DNA of 64,000 nt from Actinomycetota bacterium (GTDB taxonomy: Bacteria > Actinomycetota > Thermoleophilia > Solirubrobacterales > JACPNS01): the NCBI GenBank assembly GCA_016213645.1, contig JACQZY010000005.1, positions 1-64,000 of the forward strand. The letters are read 5' to 3'. This document shows positions 1 to 9,691 of this stretch, in pieces (the stretch's first letter is position 1; every line of letters starts with the position of its first letter). The position numbers and the translations under genes are program-made. Below the pieces are notes generated by a model, which was given only the letters and a program-made list of their open reading frames with translations, was not told where the DNA came from and searched no databases.

Positions 1-98
1 GATCACCGGTGCCTGCGCAGCATTTGGCTTTGGAATGGGAATAGCCAGAAACCGCCACGATGATTCCGAAGCCATTTTCTGCGCAGGCACCGGTGATC
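1..98. repeat. Long imperfect hairpin (REP/BIME-like): perfect 20-bp inverted repeat gatcaccggtgcctgcgcag (1-20) / ctgcgcaggcaccggtgatc (79-98), with a second inner paired block (25-36 with 63-74)
   Basis: Arms are exact reverse complements; inner TGGCTTTGGAAT pairs with ATTCCGAAGCCA (one G-T wobble). Element may extend left of the window. Confidence 0.8.
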
Positions 99-126
99 TG
101 CGCAGGGACGGTGATCTGCGCAGGGA
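91..126. repeat. Tandem direct repeat, 2 x 18 bp cggtgatctgcgcaggga
   Basis: Exact copies at 91-108 and 109-126, sharing sequence with the adjacent inverted-repeat arm. Confidence 0.85.
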
Positions 127-241
127 GTGGTGGGGTTGGGGTTTTGGAGTTTGGGGGATGGGAAATATTTTTTGGCGACTACCGCGTTTGGGGGAGTAGC
201 TGGGTGGGTGCTCGATCGTTAATTAAGTAGGAGGCTTTGAA

Positions 242-952
242 TTGGCACGCGGCAGATACCTGGAACGCAATCCGACACCAAACGGTGTGTTTCACGTGAC
301 CGCCCACAGCGTCCCGTTGACGAGGCTGTTCGGCGCGCCATGTGACATGAGCGAGTATCTGGCGAAATTGGCGAACTACCTAAGCCCAAGCGACCGGCGC
401 AACTCGTCGCGTCACCAATACGAGAAACTGATCGGCGAAGTTTCAGTCCTCGCCTACTGCCTAATGGACAACCACGTCCATCTGATCGTCCGCGACATCA
501 CGGGAGCGGGGATGACCCGACTCATGCGTCGCGTGCAGGGGGCCTACGCGCTCTACTTCAACCAGAAATACAACCGGCGCGGCCCCCTATTTGACGCCCG
601 TTTCGCCGCCAAGCCGATCCTCGACGAGGATCACGCTCGATTTGCGATCGCCTACACGCACCTGAATCACCTTTCCGAACAGCTGGACTACCGCTTCGGA
701 AGTCACATCGTGTATCGCGGCGATGAGACACGGAACTGGCTGGACGTCGAAGACGGCCTGAGATTCTTCGGCGGCTACAACAACTACGTTGATTTCGTCA
801 ACACCGCGGGCCCGTCGATCTTGCTGCGGAAAATCGAAGAAGAGGGCGTTCCTCCAGACCGGTACCGGTTTCGAGCAGAACCGCGAACAGACGAGGCTCC
901 GGCATTCACGCGCATCGGAAGTCTGATTGACCTCCGCAGCACACGGCCGTGA
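242..952 (+). CDS. REP-associated tyrosine transposase-like / Y1_Tnp (IS200-like HUH) protein
   Basis: YCLMDNHVHLIV (HUH motif), RRVQGAYALYFNQKYNRRGPLFDARF typical of this family; AGGAGG at 230-235 upstream of TTG start. Confidence 0.85.
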   Translation: MARGRYLERNPTPNGVFHVTAHSVPLTRLFGAPCDMSEYLAKLANYLSPSDRRNSSRHQYEKLIGEVSVLAYCLMDNHVHLIVRDITGAGMTRLMRRVQGAYALYFNQKYNRRGPLFDARFAAKPILDEDHARFAIAYTHLNHLSEQLDYRFGSHIVYRGDETRNWLDVEDGLRFFGGYNNYVDFVNTAGPSILLRKIEEEGVPPDRYRFRAEPRTDEAPAFTRIGSLIDLRSTRP

Positions 953-985
953 ACGCCGGTCCTGCCCATCTCATAGGATCACCCC

Positions 986-2275
986 GTGATCGAGCGCTAC
1001 ACACGTGAGCAGATCGGCGCCGTCTGGAGTGAGCAGGCGAAGTTCGATAGTTGGCTGCAAGTTGAGCTTGCCGTCTGCGATGCACTGTTCGAGGCCGATG
1101 TGATCCCGGCGGCCGACCTCACGCAGATCAAGGATCGCGCCGCCTTCACCGTGAAGGCCGTCAAGGACCGTGAGAAGATCACCAACCACGACGTCGCCGC
1201 CTTCGTCGACATCATCAGCGAGCCGGTCGGCGACGCCGGTCGCTGGATTCACTACGGCCTCACAAGCAGCGACGTGCTTGACACGGCGCTGGGCGTGCAG
1301 ATCAAGAAGGCGGGCGAGATCGTGTGTGCTGGGGCCAGCGAGTACGCGGACGCGCTCGCCGACCGGGCGCGCGAGTTTGAACATGCGATTTGCCCCGGCC
1401 GCACGCACGGCGTACATGCCGAGCCCACGACCTTTGGCGTCAAGCTCGCCGGCTTCGCGTTCGAGGCGCGGCGAAACGTCGATCGGCTTGAGCGGGCGTT
1501 CGAGCAGGCCTCGGTGGGTGCGCTTTCCGGTGCCGTCGGCACATACAGCGCCAACGGCCCGCAAATCGAAGCGTCCGTGCTTCAAAGACTTGGACTCGCG
1601 CGCGAACCCGTCAGCACGCAGGTCGTGGCGCGTGACCGTCATGCAGAACTGATGACCGCGATCTCGCTGGCGGGCGCCGGGCTGGAGCGCTTCGCAACCG
1701 AGATTCGCGCGCTGCAAAAGACCGAGGTTCGTGAGGTCGAGGAACCCTTCGCCTCGGGCAAGCAGAAGGGCAGCAGCGCGATGCCCCACAAACGCAACCC
1801 GATCATCTGCGAGCGCATCACCGGCCTGGCCCGCGTGCTGCGCGGCAATGCTCAGGCCGCGGTTGAGAACGTGGCACTCTGGCACGAGCGCGACATCAGC
1901 CACAGCGGTGCCGAACGCATCATCCTGCCCGACAGCACGATCCTGCTCGACTACATGCAGTCGCTGGCCGTCAAGGTGGTGACCGGCATGACCGTCCACA
2001 CCGAACGCATGCTTTCGAACCTGGAGGTCACGCACGGCGCGCTCTTCAGTCAGCGCGCGCTGCTGGCGCTGGTCGACGCCGGGCTAACACGCGACGACGC
2101 ATACCGCATCGTCCAACGCAATGCCCAGGAGGCGTGGGACACCGGCACGCACTTCCGCGATCTGCTCGCGGCGGACGCGAAGGAGCAGAATCTGAAGATC
2201 GATGTCGAAGCGATCTTCGACCCCTCTGCGTACACGCGCCACGCCGGTGAGATCGTGGCGCGGCTGGACGGCTGA
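986..2275 (+). CDS. purB: Adenylosuccinate lyase
   Basis: [12 protein letters not shown] signature, [15 protein letters not shown]. Confidence 0.95.
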   Translation: MIERYTREQIGAVWSEQAKFDSWLQVELAVCDALFEADVIPAADLTQIKDRAAFTVKAVKDREKITNHDVAAFVDIISEPVGDAGRWIHYGLTSSDVLDTALGVQIKKAGEIVCAGASEYADALADRAREFEHAICPGRTHGVHAEPTTFGVKLAGFAFEARRNVDRLERAFEQASVGALSGAVGTYSANGPQIEASVLQRLGLAREPVSTQVVARDRHAELMTAISLAGAGLERFATEIRALQKTEVREVEEPFASGKQKGSSAMPHKRNPIICERITGLARVLRGNAQAAVENVALWHERDISHSGAERIILPDSTILLDYMQSLAVKVVTGMTVHTERMLSNLEVTHGALFSQRALLALVDAGLTRDDAYRIVQRNAQEAWDTGTHFRDLLAADAKEQNLKIDVEAIFDPSAYTRHAGEIVARLDG

Positions 2276-2329
2276 CGCCGCGCCGTTCGTCCACCCCACA
2301 CCGGCCTACCAAATCGTTAGCATCCGGAC

Positions 2330-3952
2330 ATGGCCGGAGGATCGACCAGGTCCGCGCGCCGAACTGGCCGCGCGGCCGTGATCATCCTCGCCGACGGGGC
2401 GAGGGCGGACATCTTTGAGCGCCTGCTGGCGGCCGGTGAGTTGCCCGAGATCGCCCGCCACGTGGTCGATCGCGGTTCGTATCGCCGCGCCTGCAGCACC
2501 TTCACCAGCACCACGATCCCGGCCCATTTGCCGATTCTGACCGGACGGTTCGCGGGCACAGCGGGCCTGCCCGGCTATCGCTGGTTTGAGCGGACGGCGT
2601 GGCGGCGCGGGTTACCTCTTGGGCCTTGGTGCCTGCGCAGTTACAACGGCCCGGAGAGCGGATTGATCTCTCGCGATCTCGACTCCGGCGCGCCGACGTT
2701 ATTCGAGCTGGCGCATAGCGCCGTGAACGTCTTTGGTCCGATCACGCGCGGACTCGCGCGCGGCTGCAACCTTGCCGTCGGCAGACGTAATCGACTGTGG
2801 CTGAAGGCCCACTATCTCGGCGATTACACGAGCGCCGACGACGCCGCGCGCAAGGAGCTCGTCCGCTCGCTTTCCACGACCGGCAATACCGGCGGCCCCG
2901 AGCTGCATTTCGCGATGATGCCCGGCATCGACTGGAACAGCCACTACGACTCGCCATTCTCCTCCGGCGCGCTGGCCGCGTACCGGCGCGTTGACCGCAC
3001 CGTCGGCGCCGTCGCGCGACAGCTTCAGCGCACCGGTGACTACGAGCGGACGCTGATCGTGGTCTGCTCCGACCACGGCCACTGCCCGGTGGACCAGCAC
3101 TTCGACCTGCCGGTGCGGATCGAGCGCGACCACGGCCTACGCGTGGCCTACCACAGCCGCCGCGCCTGGCGGCGCAAGGCGGAGGCGATCGTCTGCGTGA
3201 GCGGAAACGCGATGGCGCACGTATATCTGCGCGCGCAGCGACCGTGGAACGCGGGGCCGCTCGATCGCGCCGAGATCGACTCGGCCGCGCCTGGACTGGT
3301 TCAGCGGCTTCTCGCTGAGCCGGCCATCGACCTTGTGATCTCGCGTGCGGACGCGGGCCCACCGACAAATCTAGACCCGGCAATCACGACGAGCGATGTC
3401 TCGGTCAGGGGGTCCGCCGCGAATGCCGGATCGTCCACCGTGGCTCGGCGTACCGTCCTCGCACAGCAGGCCTCGCCGCTGCTGGTCGAGAGCCGCCGCG
3501 GGCGAGCGCTGCTTCGGGAGGAGGCGGGCGGACTGCGGTATGAGCCACTCGACGACCGCGCGGATCCATTCGGCTACGGCCCACTTCCGTCCTGGATACC
3601 GCTTGACGATGCGCTCACAAGAACGTTTGACACCGGCCATCCCGACGGCCTTCTACAGGCGGCGCAGATCTTTCGCGCCTTGCGCACGGGCGACATGGTG
3701 ATCAGCGCGTCGCCCGGCTACGACCTACGTGAACGCTACGAGCATCCCGAGCATCGAAGCAGCCACGGCGCGCTTCACGCCGAGCACATGAGCGTGCCGC
3801 TGGCGGCCAGCTCGCCGTTGTCAGAGGGGCCGATGCGAACGGCCGACATTTTCGCGACGGTGCTGTCATGGCTCGGGCGCGACGCGTCGGTCGGAATCGA
3901 CGGGCGGTCACGTCTGTGCCCGGCCGAGGAACGGCCGCTCACCGCCGTTTGA
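2330..3952 (+). CDS. Alkaline phosphatase superfamily / type I phosphodiesterase-nucleotide pyrophosphatase-like protein
   Basis: ILADGARADIFERLL...TSTTIPAHLPILTGR near N-terminus, VVCSDHGH metal-site motif. Confidence 0.8.
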   Translation: MAGGSTRSARRTGRAAVIILADGARADIFERLLAAGELPEIARHVVDRGSYRRACSTFTSTTIPAHLPILTGRFAGTAGLPGYRWFERTAWRRGLPLGPWCLRSYNGPESGLISRDLDSGAPTLFELAHSAVNVFGPITRGLARGCNLAVGRRNRLWLKAHYLGDYTSADDAARKELVRSLSTTGNTGGPELHFAMMPGIDWNSHYDSPFSSGALAAYRRVDRTVGAVARQLQRTGDYERTLIVVCSDHGHCPVDQHFDLPVRIERDHGLRVAYHSRRAWRRKAEAIVCVSGNAMAHVYLRAQRPWNAGPLDRAEIDSAAPGLVQRLLAEPAIDLVISRADAGPPTNLDPAITTSDVSVRGSAANAGSSTVARRTVLAQQASPLLVESRRGRALLREEAGGLRYEPLDDRADPFGYGPLPSWIPLDDALTRTFDTGHPDGLLQAAQIFRALRTGDMVISASPGYDLRERYEHPEHRSSHGALHAEHMSVPLAASSPLSEGPMRTADIFATVLSWLGRDASVGIDGRSRLCPAEERPLTAV

Positions 3953-4078
3953 CCGATCGCGACCGGCGGGCCCGCAGCGTTCGTCGCGGGAAGAAGTCGT
4001 GGCAACACCCACCGTCATTCCACGCACCGGCAGACGACGCGCAACACCCACCGTCACGCCGCGCACCAGCAGCCACCA

Positions 4079-5056
4079 CTATCCCCCGCCCAGCTCCGGT
4101 CGATCGGCTTCAAAAACCGACCCGCGCAGCAGCACGGCCCCGCCCCAGACCGAATAGACCGCCGCCGCGACAATCGCCGTAGCCACCAGCACCATCCCCG
4201 ACGAGCCGACCTGCGCGATCGTCACGGCCCCGCCGAACAGCGTGGCCGTCGCCGCGACGACTGACGGCCCGGGGCCGATCGGCAGCGCGCCGTAAAGCGA
4301 AGTCAGCAGAAACGCAACCAGCGCGTCCGACGCCGACGGCTCCAGACCCAGCGCGTTGAAGGCGATGTAAAAGCGGATCGGCTGCACCGTCAGCACAACC
4401 GCCAGCAGCCCGGCCAGCGCCACGCGGCGGCGCGGCGAACGCAGCACCTCGATCGTCTTCACGAACTCGCGGTCGCGATGGCGCCGGTACAGATATCGCA
4501 CCAGGACCGATGCCGCCACAACGATCGCGCCGAAGGTGACGATCGCCCACCACTCGATCGGACTCACAAACACGGCGATCACCACCAACCCGATCGTGAT
4601 GAAGCCCTCGACCAGTAGCAGCAGCCCGTCGGCCGTGAACATCTGACCGATCGTGGGAGCGTGCGGCGGGCGACCGGCATAACGGCGGATCAACGCGATC
4701 CGCACCCATGCGCCCACGTAGGTCGGCACGACCGTGTCGGCCAGGAAGCGCAGCGAACTTGTGCCGTGCAGCAGCTTGCGCCGAACCGGCGCGCCTGCAG
4801 CGTTCAGGCACATGCTCCATGCCTCGGCACGCAGAACCAACGCCAGCAGGTGCAACAAGACCAGCCCCACGGCCGCCTTCACCGAGAGCAATTTGATCGT
4901 GTCGAAGATCTCGTCGAAGTGCCGCCAGAGCACGACCGTCAGAACGATCGTTGCAACGGACGGCACGGCCATCGCGCGCAGAATCGAAGGGCGTCTCAGC
5001 GCCTCCGGATCGTCGCCCGACGCGGCCGTTTGGCCAAACAAGGAAAGGCCTGGCAT
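4079..5056 (-). CDS. Flippase-like / lysylphosphatidylglycerol synthase TM-region (UPF0104) membrane protein
   Basis: Multiple TM segments, LAVVLTVQPIRFYIAFNALGL, YGALPIGPGPSVVAATATLF. Confidence 0.7.
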   Translation of the reverse strand: MPGLSLFGQTAASGDDPEALRRPSILRAMAVPSVATIVLTVVLWRHFDEIFDTIKLLSVKAAVGLVLLHLLALVLRAEAWSMCLNAAGAPVRRKLLHGTSSLRFLADTVVPTYVGAWVRIALIRRYAGRPPHAPTIGQMFTADGLLLLVEGFITIGLVVIAVFVSPIEWWAIVTFGAIVVAASVLVRYLYRRHRDREFVKTIEVLRSPRRRVALAGLLAVVLTVQPIRFYIAFNALGLEPSASDALVAFLLTSLYGALPIGPGPSVVAATATLFGGAVTIAQVGSSGMVLVATAIVAAAVYSVWGGAVLLRGSVFEADRPELGGG

Positions 5057-5216
5057 GGACGGACCGTAACCGCCGGCGGGGATGGTGGGAGTTCCGCGGC
5101 GACGGCACGCAGGCGCTCGAACGGCCGTTCAGAAAACACCCGGCGAAGCCGATAACAAACAAATAACCGCGGATTCGGCTCCCCCTATCTGCCATGCCGA
5201 TCGATCCCCAGGCCAA

Positions 5217-6653
5217 GTGAACCTGCATCCATCCGCCAGCGGCGAATCAACCGAACCAACCTCGCCCGAAACCGCGGCGCGGCCGGCTCCGCCATACCCG
5301 GCCAAAGATCGCACCGACGGCGCCACGCTGTCGATCCCGGTGGTCGTCGGCACCCGGCCCGAAGCGATCAAACTGCTTCCCGTGATCCTCGCGCTGAGGG
5401 CTGCGGCGTCGTTCACCCCGGTGGTCGTGAGTACCGGCCAGCACCACAAAATGGTGAAGGGTCTTTATGACCGTGCCGGCATCGAGATCGAGACCAACCT
5501 CTGGGCCGGAGGCGACCGCGCCGAACTCAACGAACGCGTACCCACGGTGATGCAGCGTTTCAACGACTTCATCCACGACTTCTACGGTGGGCGACCCGAC
5601 GATCGCGATTTTGAAGACGCGATTCTCAACGGTCACTATCCCGCGGCGGTGCTTGTGCACGGCGACACGAGTTCGGCGATGGCCGCCGCGCTGGCGTCAT
5701 TTCACAAGCACATACCCGTCATGCACGTTGAAGCGGGCCTACGCACCGGCGGCACAATTCTCAGTCCCTTTCCGGAGGAACTAAACCGCCAGGTCATCAC
5801 CTGCGTGGCGGCAATGCACTTCGCGCCGACGTTCCCAAACCTTCAGGCGCTCGTACGCGAAAACGTACCGATCGGCCAGATCTTCGTGACCGGCAACACC
5901 GGCATTGACGCTCTGCGCTGGGCCGCCGAACTACAAACACCTTACGCCGACCGCGCGCTGCAATCGCTTCACGACTCGGAAGCGCGCATCGTCGTTGCCA
6001 CCGCGCACCGCCGGGAGAACTGGGGCGACGGCCTTGGTCGCATCGCCGCCGGGCTTCGGCGGCTGGCGGAACGCAATCCCTCGATCAACATCGTCGTGCC
6101 ACTGCACCCGAACCCGCGCGTGCGGGACGAGCTCGGCGAGCCGCTTCGGGATCTTGCCAACGTGTTGCTGACCGAGGCCCTGGAGTACACGGCATTCGCG
6201 CGTCTGCTGGCGCGCAGCGAGCTTGTGATCACCGATTCCGGCGGCATCCAGGAAGAGGCGCCGAGTCTGGACAAACCCGTGCTGGTAATGCGCGAAACGA
6301 CGGAGCGAAATGAAGGCCTTTCCGCCGGCACGTTGCAGCTGGTCGGCACCGACCCGGCACGCATCGCAAGCGCGGCCGAAAGGCTTCTGGGAGATCCCGT
6401 CGCCTACCTGCAGATGGCGTCGGCGGACAACCCGTACGGCGACGGCCACGCCGCCGCGCGGATCGTGGCCGCGATGGAGCATCTGCTTCACGGCGGTACC
6501 GAACCGGCTCCGTTCGGAGCCGGTTACGACCGCGCCGAGGTCGCGGCGATGGCTGGATTCAAACTTGCCGGACACACGTCCGGAAACGCGCTCGAACTCG
6601 CGCAGTACGACGATTCAAGGAAACCGGACCGAGCGGAGGTATGGCCCACATGA
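5217..6653 (+). CDS. wecB: UDP-N-acetylglucosamine 2-epimerase (non-hydrolysing)
   Basis: VVVGTRPEAIKLLPV, VLVHGDTSSAMAAALASFHKHIPVMHVEAGLRT, VITDSGGIQEEAPSLDKPVLVMRETTER; GTG at 5217 is a plausible start within ORF 5082..6653. Confidence 0.93.
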   Translation: MNLHPSASGESTEPTSPETAARPAPPYPAKDRTDGATLSIPVVVGTRPEAIKLLPVILALRAAASFTPVVVSTGQHHKMVKGLYDRAGIEIETNLWAGGDRAELNERVPTVMQRFNDFIHDFYGGRPDDRDFEDAILNGHYPAAVLVHGDTSSAMAAALASFHKHIPVMHVEAGLRTGGTILSPFPEELNRQVITCVAAMHFAPTFPNLQALVRENVPIGQIFVTGNTGIDALRWAAELQTPYADRALQSLHDSEARIVVATAHRRENWGDGLGRIAAGLRRLAERNPSINIVVPLHPNPRVRDELGEPLRDLANVLLTEALEYTAFARLLARSELVITDSGGIQEEAPSLDKPVLVMRETTERNEGLSAGTLQLVGTDPARIASAAERLLGDPVAYLQMASADNPYGDGHAAARIVAAMEHLLHGGTEPAPFGAGYDRAEVAAMAGFKLAGHTSGNALELAQYDDSRKPDRAEVWPT

Positions 6654-7999
6654 ACCCGATCTCATTCGCATTAAGTATGCCGTTTGACGGCCTGGCCTGG
6701 CAGTGGCAGACGATTCTGTACGTGGTGTTGATCACCGCGATATCGATGCTGCTTTGGACGACCGACCTCTTTCTGCGCGGCCGCCGTGCCCGCCGGCACG
6801 CGCCGGAGCCGGACGAGCTCGGCGCAAATCGATTCAGCTGGGTGTTTCTCGTCCCGGCTTTAAACGAAGAAATGACGATCGCCGACACCGTTCATCACCT
6901 ACTGGCGCTGCCGCTCGAACGCCGCACCGTGGTGGTTATCGACGACGCGTCCGACGACAACACCGCGCGTCTGCTCGCAGAGATCGAACACGATGACCTC
7001 ACCGTGCTGCGCCGCGAGAAGCCAGAGGCACGCACCGGCAAAGCGGCCACGCTAAACCTCGCGTACTCAAAGATGGACGATTACATCGGCGACGCCGATC
7101 GCGCGGAGGTGATCACCGTGGTCGTCGATGCCGACGGACGCATCAACGAGCATGCGCCGCGCTACGTCGCCGCGCACTTCGCCGACGACGAGCGCGTAGG
7201 CGGCGTGCAGTCACAGGTGCGGATCTACAACCGCAAGCACCTGCTGACTTGGTTTCAGGACATCGAATTCGGCTCGGTCGGCAACCTCTTCCAACTCGGC
7301 CGCACCGGCTGGGGCACCGCCGCGATGGGCGGGAACGGCCAGTACAACCGGCTCAGCGCTCTCGACGACGTGTCCGACGAAAACGGTCCTTGGCGCAACT
7401 CGCTGGCCGAGGACCAGGACCTCGGGCTGCGCTTGATCATCGCCGGCTGGGACGGCCGCCAGGAGGTACGCGCGACCGTTGAACAGCAAGGCCTGCCGAA
7501 ACTTCGCCCGCTGCTGCGTCAACGTACGCGGTGGTCGCAGGGCAATCTGCAGTCGCTCGCACTACTTGACGACCTGATGCACGCCCGCCACCCGTTACTC
7601 GCGCGGTTTGAAACCTGCGCGTATCTGCTGATCCCGCTGTGGCAGTCGATCATTGGCGTCGGCATGCTCGTTGCGCTCTACCTGCTCGTGACCGGAGTCG
7701 CGCCGGTCTGGGCATACGGCGGCTGGTGGCAGATCGTGTTCTTCTACATCCTTGGATTCGGCGGCACCGTGATGGGTTCGATCGCCAGCCGCGCCAACCG
7801 CGGCCCGAAGGGTTATTTGGCGGGCTTCTTCATCGGCCACGTCTACGCCTATTACAGCTGGATGATCTGGCCGGTTCTGATCCGGTCGGTGTTCCGCCAG
7901 CTGACCGAGCGCCGGGACTGGATTAAGACCGAGCGCGTCCCCGTTGAGGATGAGCTGAAGGATGAGTTCGACGGCGTGGAAGAACACAAGGCCGCGTAG
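6641..7999 (+). CDS. Glycosyltransferase family 2, membrane associated
   Basis: FLVPALNEEMTIADTV, VVIDDASDDNT, VVDADGRI, AEDQDLGLRL, QRTRWSQGN, C-terminal TM segments; overlaps wecB end by 13 nt. Confidence 0.88.
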   Translation: MAHMNPISFALSMPFDGLAWQWQTILYVVLITAISMLLWTTDLFLRGRRARRHAPEPDELGANRFSWVFLVPALNEEMTIADTVHHLLALPLERRTVVVIDDASDDNTARLLAEIEHDDLTVLRREKPEARTGKAATLNLAYSKMDDYIGDADRAEVITVVVDADGRINEHAPRYVAAHFADDERVGGVQSQVRIYNRKHLLTWFQDIEFGSVGNLFQLGRTGWGTAAMGGNGQYNRLSALDDVSDENGPWRNSLAEDQDLGLRLIIAGWDGRQEVRATVEQQGLPKLRPLLRQRTRWSQGNLQSLALLDDLMHARHPLLARFETCAYLLIPLWQSIIGVGMLVALYLLVTGVAPVWAYGGWWQIVFFYILGFGGTVMGSIASRANRGPKGYLAGFFIGHVYAYYSWMIWPVLIRSVFRQLTERRDWIKTERVPVEDELKDEFDGVEEHKAA

Positions 8000-8046
8000 A
8001 CCAAATTCCGAGTCTCCGCCGAGCCGGTTCAGATCGGCGGATCACG

Positions 8047-8074
8047 CGATCGCCCAAAGCACGTTGGGCGATCG
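8047..8074. terminator. Perfect 11-bp hairpin between convergent genes
   Basis: cgatcgcccaa-agcacg-ttgggcgatcg; no clear T-tract. Confidence 0.45.
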
Positions 8075-8077
8075 GCC

Positions 8078-9325
8078 CTAGGACTGGGGCTGCGGCTCGC
8101 CGACCGGCGAGCAAATCCCCGCGATCAACTCCGGCGTCAGCTCGTCGATCGTGTCGAGGCACTGATCAAGCGCCTCGGCGGGAAGCCCGGCCCGCCCGGC
8201 CATGAAGCGAGTGAAGTGCTTAAGCACGACCGGCACATTCTCGGCTTGATCGGGATCGACCAGCTTCGGCTCGGCCAGCACGTGCTCGATCAGCACCGTC
8301 AGCAGGTCGGGACTCCAGCGCAACGCCGAACCGCCCGACGTGGTGGTGAAATCAACCACCAGGCCCAGCACACCTTCCAGCCACGGCAGATCACGCAATT
8401 CGTCGGCGGCGTGCTCGGAGCTATAGAACTCGTCAAGCAGCACGCTCTGTTCCAGGTCGCCGAGCTCCTCGTGAACTTTAAAATCGGGATTGGCGTCGAT
8501 CCGGGCCACGCGCGAATCGAACAGACGGAAGATCTCGGCCATCGGCGCGTACGCCTCGAAGTCCTCGACGGTGAGGTCCTCCGGAGTGAGGAATCTGCTG
8601 AATCCGTCGCGCATGCGGGCGGCGGCTTCGTCCAGCCCGATCTCGGTGGACTCGTATGGCGAGGCCGGCACGTCACCGGTCGGCGGCTTGGTCATCTCGG
8701 TGACGACCTGATCCAGCGACGGTCCGATCGCCATTTCCACCGGCACGCCGCCGATGTTGTTGTCCACCACCATCAGTAGAGAGTGCGTGCTCTCGGCGCC
8801 GACATGCGTGAACTCGATCACGATGATCGTGAAGTCGTCCCACCAGACCGGCTCGATCTTCGCAGCGGTTACCGGCTTCATGCCCTCGCCGACGTGGGCG
8901 GCCCAGGCCGGCATTTCCAGGTCGCGCTTCTTCAGCTTTTCGACGGCGTCGGTCAGTGTGGTCTCCAGACCCGCGGGGGCTACCGACTGCATCGCGATCA
9001 ACGCCGCCAGCGCGGCGGCGTCGCGGCGTTCGCCCAGTTGGCGGATGATCTCGCGACCTAGCGCGTAGTTGTCGGCGGAGCCGCTCTCCGCAGCGATCGG
9101 CAACATCACCTTGGAGGCCGCCGCCTCTACTTCCAGCGGATCGCCACGATCGGCGAACGTAGGGGCGATCAGGCCGACCAGCTTGGCGGCTTCCTCCGGC
9201 AGGCCCTCGCGCTGAGGCGTCGCCCGCCTGGCCGGCGACCCGCTGCGCGCAGCGGCCCGCTCGGCGGCGTTGCCCTTGGCCCGGTCGCGCTTCCCGCGCG
9301 ACGAGCGGTTTGACTTCTTAGCCAT
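8078..9325 (-). CDS. Hypothetical protein with basic Lys/Arg/Ala-rich N-terminus
   Basis: 415-aa ORF, good codon pattern; no family recognised. Confidence 0.75.
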   Translation of the reverse strand: MAKKSNRSSRGKRDRAKGNAAERAAARSGSPARRATPQREGLPEEAAKLVGLIAPTFADRGDPLEVEAAASKVMLPIAAESGSADNYALGREIIRQLGERRDAAALAALIAMQSVAPAGLETTLTDAVEKLKKRDLEMPAWAAHVGEGMKPVTAAKIEPVWWDDFTIIVIEFTHVGAESTHSLLMVVDNNIGGVPVEMAIGPSLDQVVTEMTKPPTGDVPASPYESTEIGLDEAAARMRDGFSRFLTPEDLTVEDFEAYAPMAEIFRLFDSRVARIDANPDFKVHEELGDLEQSVLLDEFYSSEHAADELRDLPWLEGVLGLVVDFTTTSGGSALRWSPDLLTVLIEHVLAEPKLVDPDQAENVPVVLKHFTRFMAGRAGLPAEALDQCLDTIDELTPELIAGICSPVGEPQPQS

Positions 9326-9691
9326 GCGCTGAGGGTATTGGACCGGCGAACAAAGCTGTCAGGTGGGACGGGCGCGATGTATCAGCACACCCGCGGGACG
9401 GTCCCTCAACCGGAGGTTCGAACTGGATCATTCAGTTCTGCACGCCCCTCACCCGGTCGCTGCCGGTAATCGCCATTGCAATCACTTCGATGCCGCGACG
9501 GCGCACGGTTATCGCCTTCTTACGAGCGGCCGGATCGTCTGCGTAGAGCTGCGAAACCCTATGCGCGAGCAGTGAAATGATCGGGATGTCGGTGCGAGCG
9601 TTCATTGAGGGATTGTCGCGTGCCAAGTGGTGATCCGGAGGTCCTCCGGGAATCCGGCGAACACGACGCAAGCGGCTAGGCTGCGCGGCGC

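Noticed and set aside
971-2035. 354-aa minus-strand ORF antisense to purB
   Set aside because: Shadow ORF in GC-rich DNA; low-complexity Arg/Gly/His composition and opposite strand is unmistakable purB.
3868-4182. 104-aa plus-strand ORF after the phosphodiesterase
   Set aside because: Pro/Arg-rich out-of-frame translation overlapping neighbouring real genes.
9432-9605. 57-aa minus-strand ORF (MNARTDIPIISLLAHRVSQLYADDPAARKKAI...)
   Set aside because: Plausible small protein but no family, no clear RBS assessed and only weak coding evidence.
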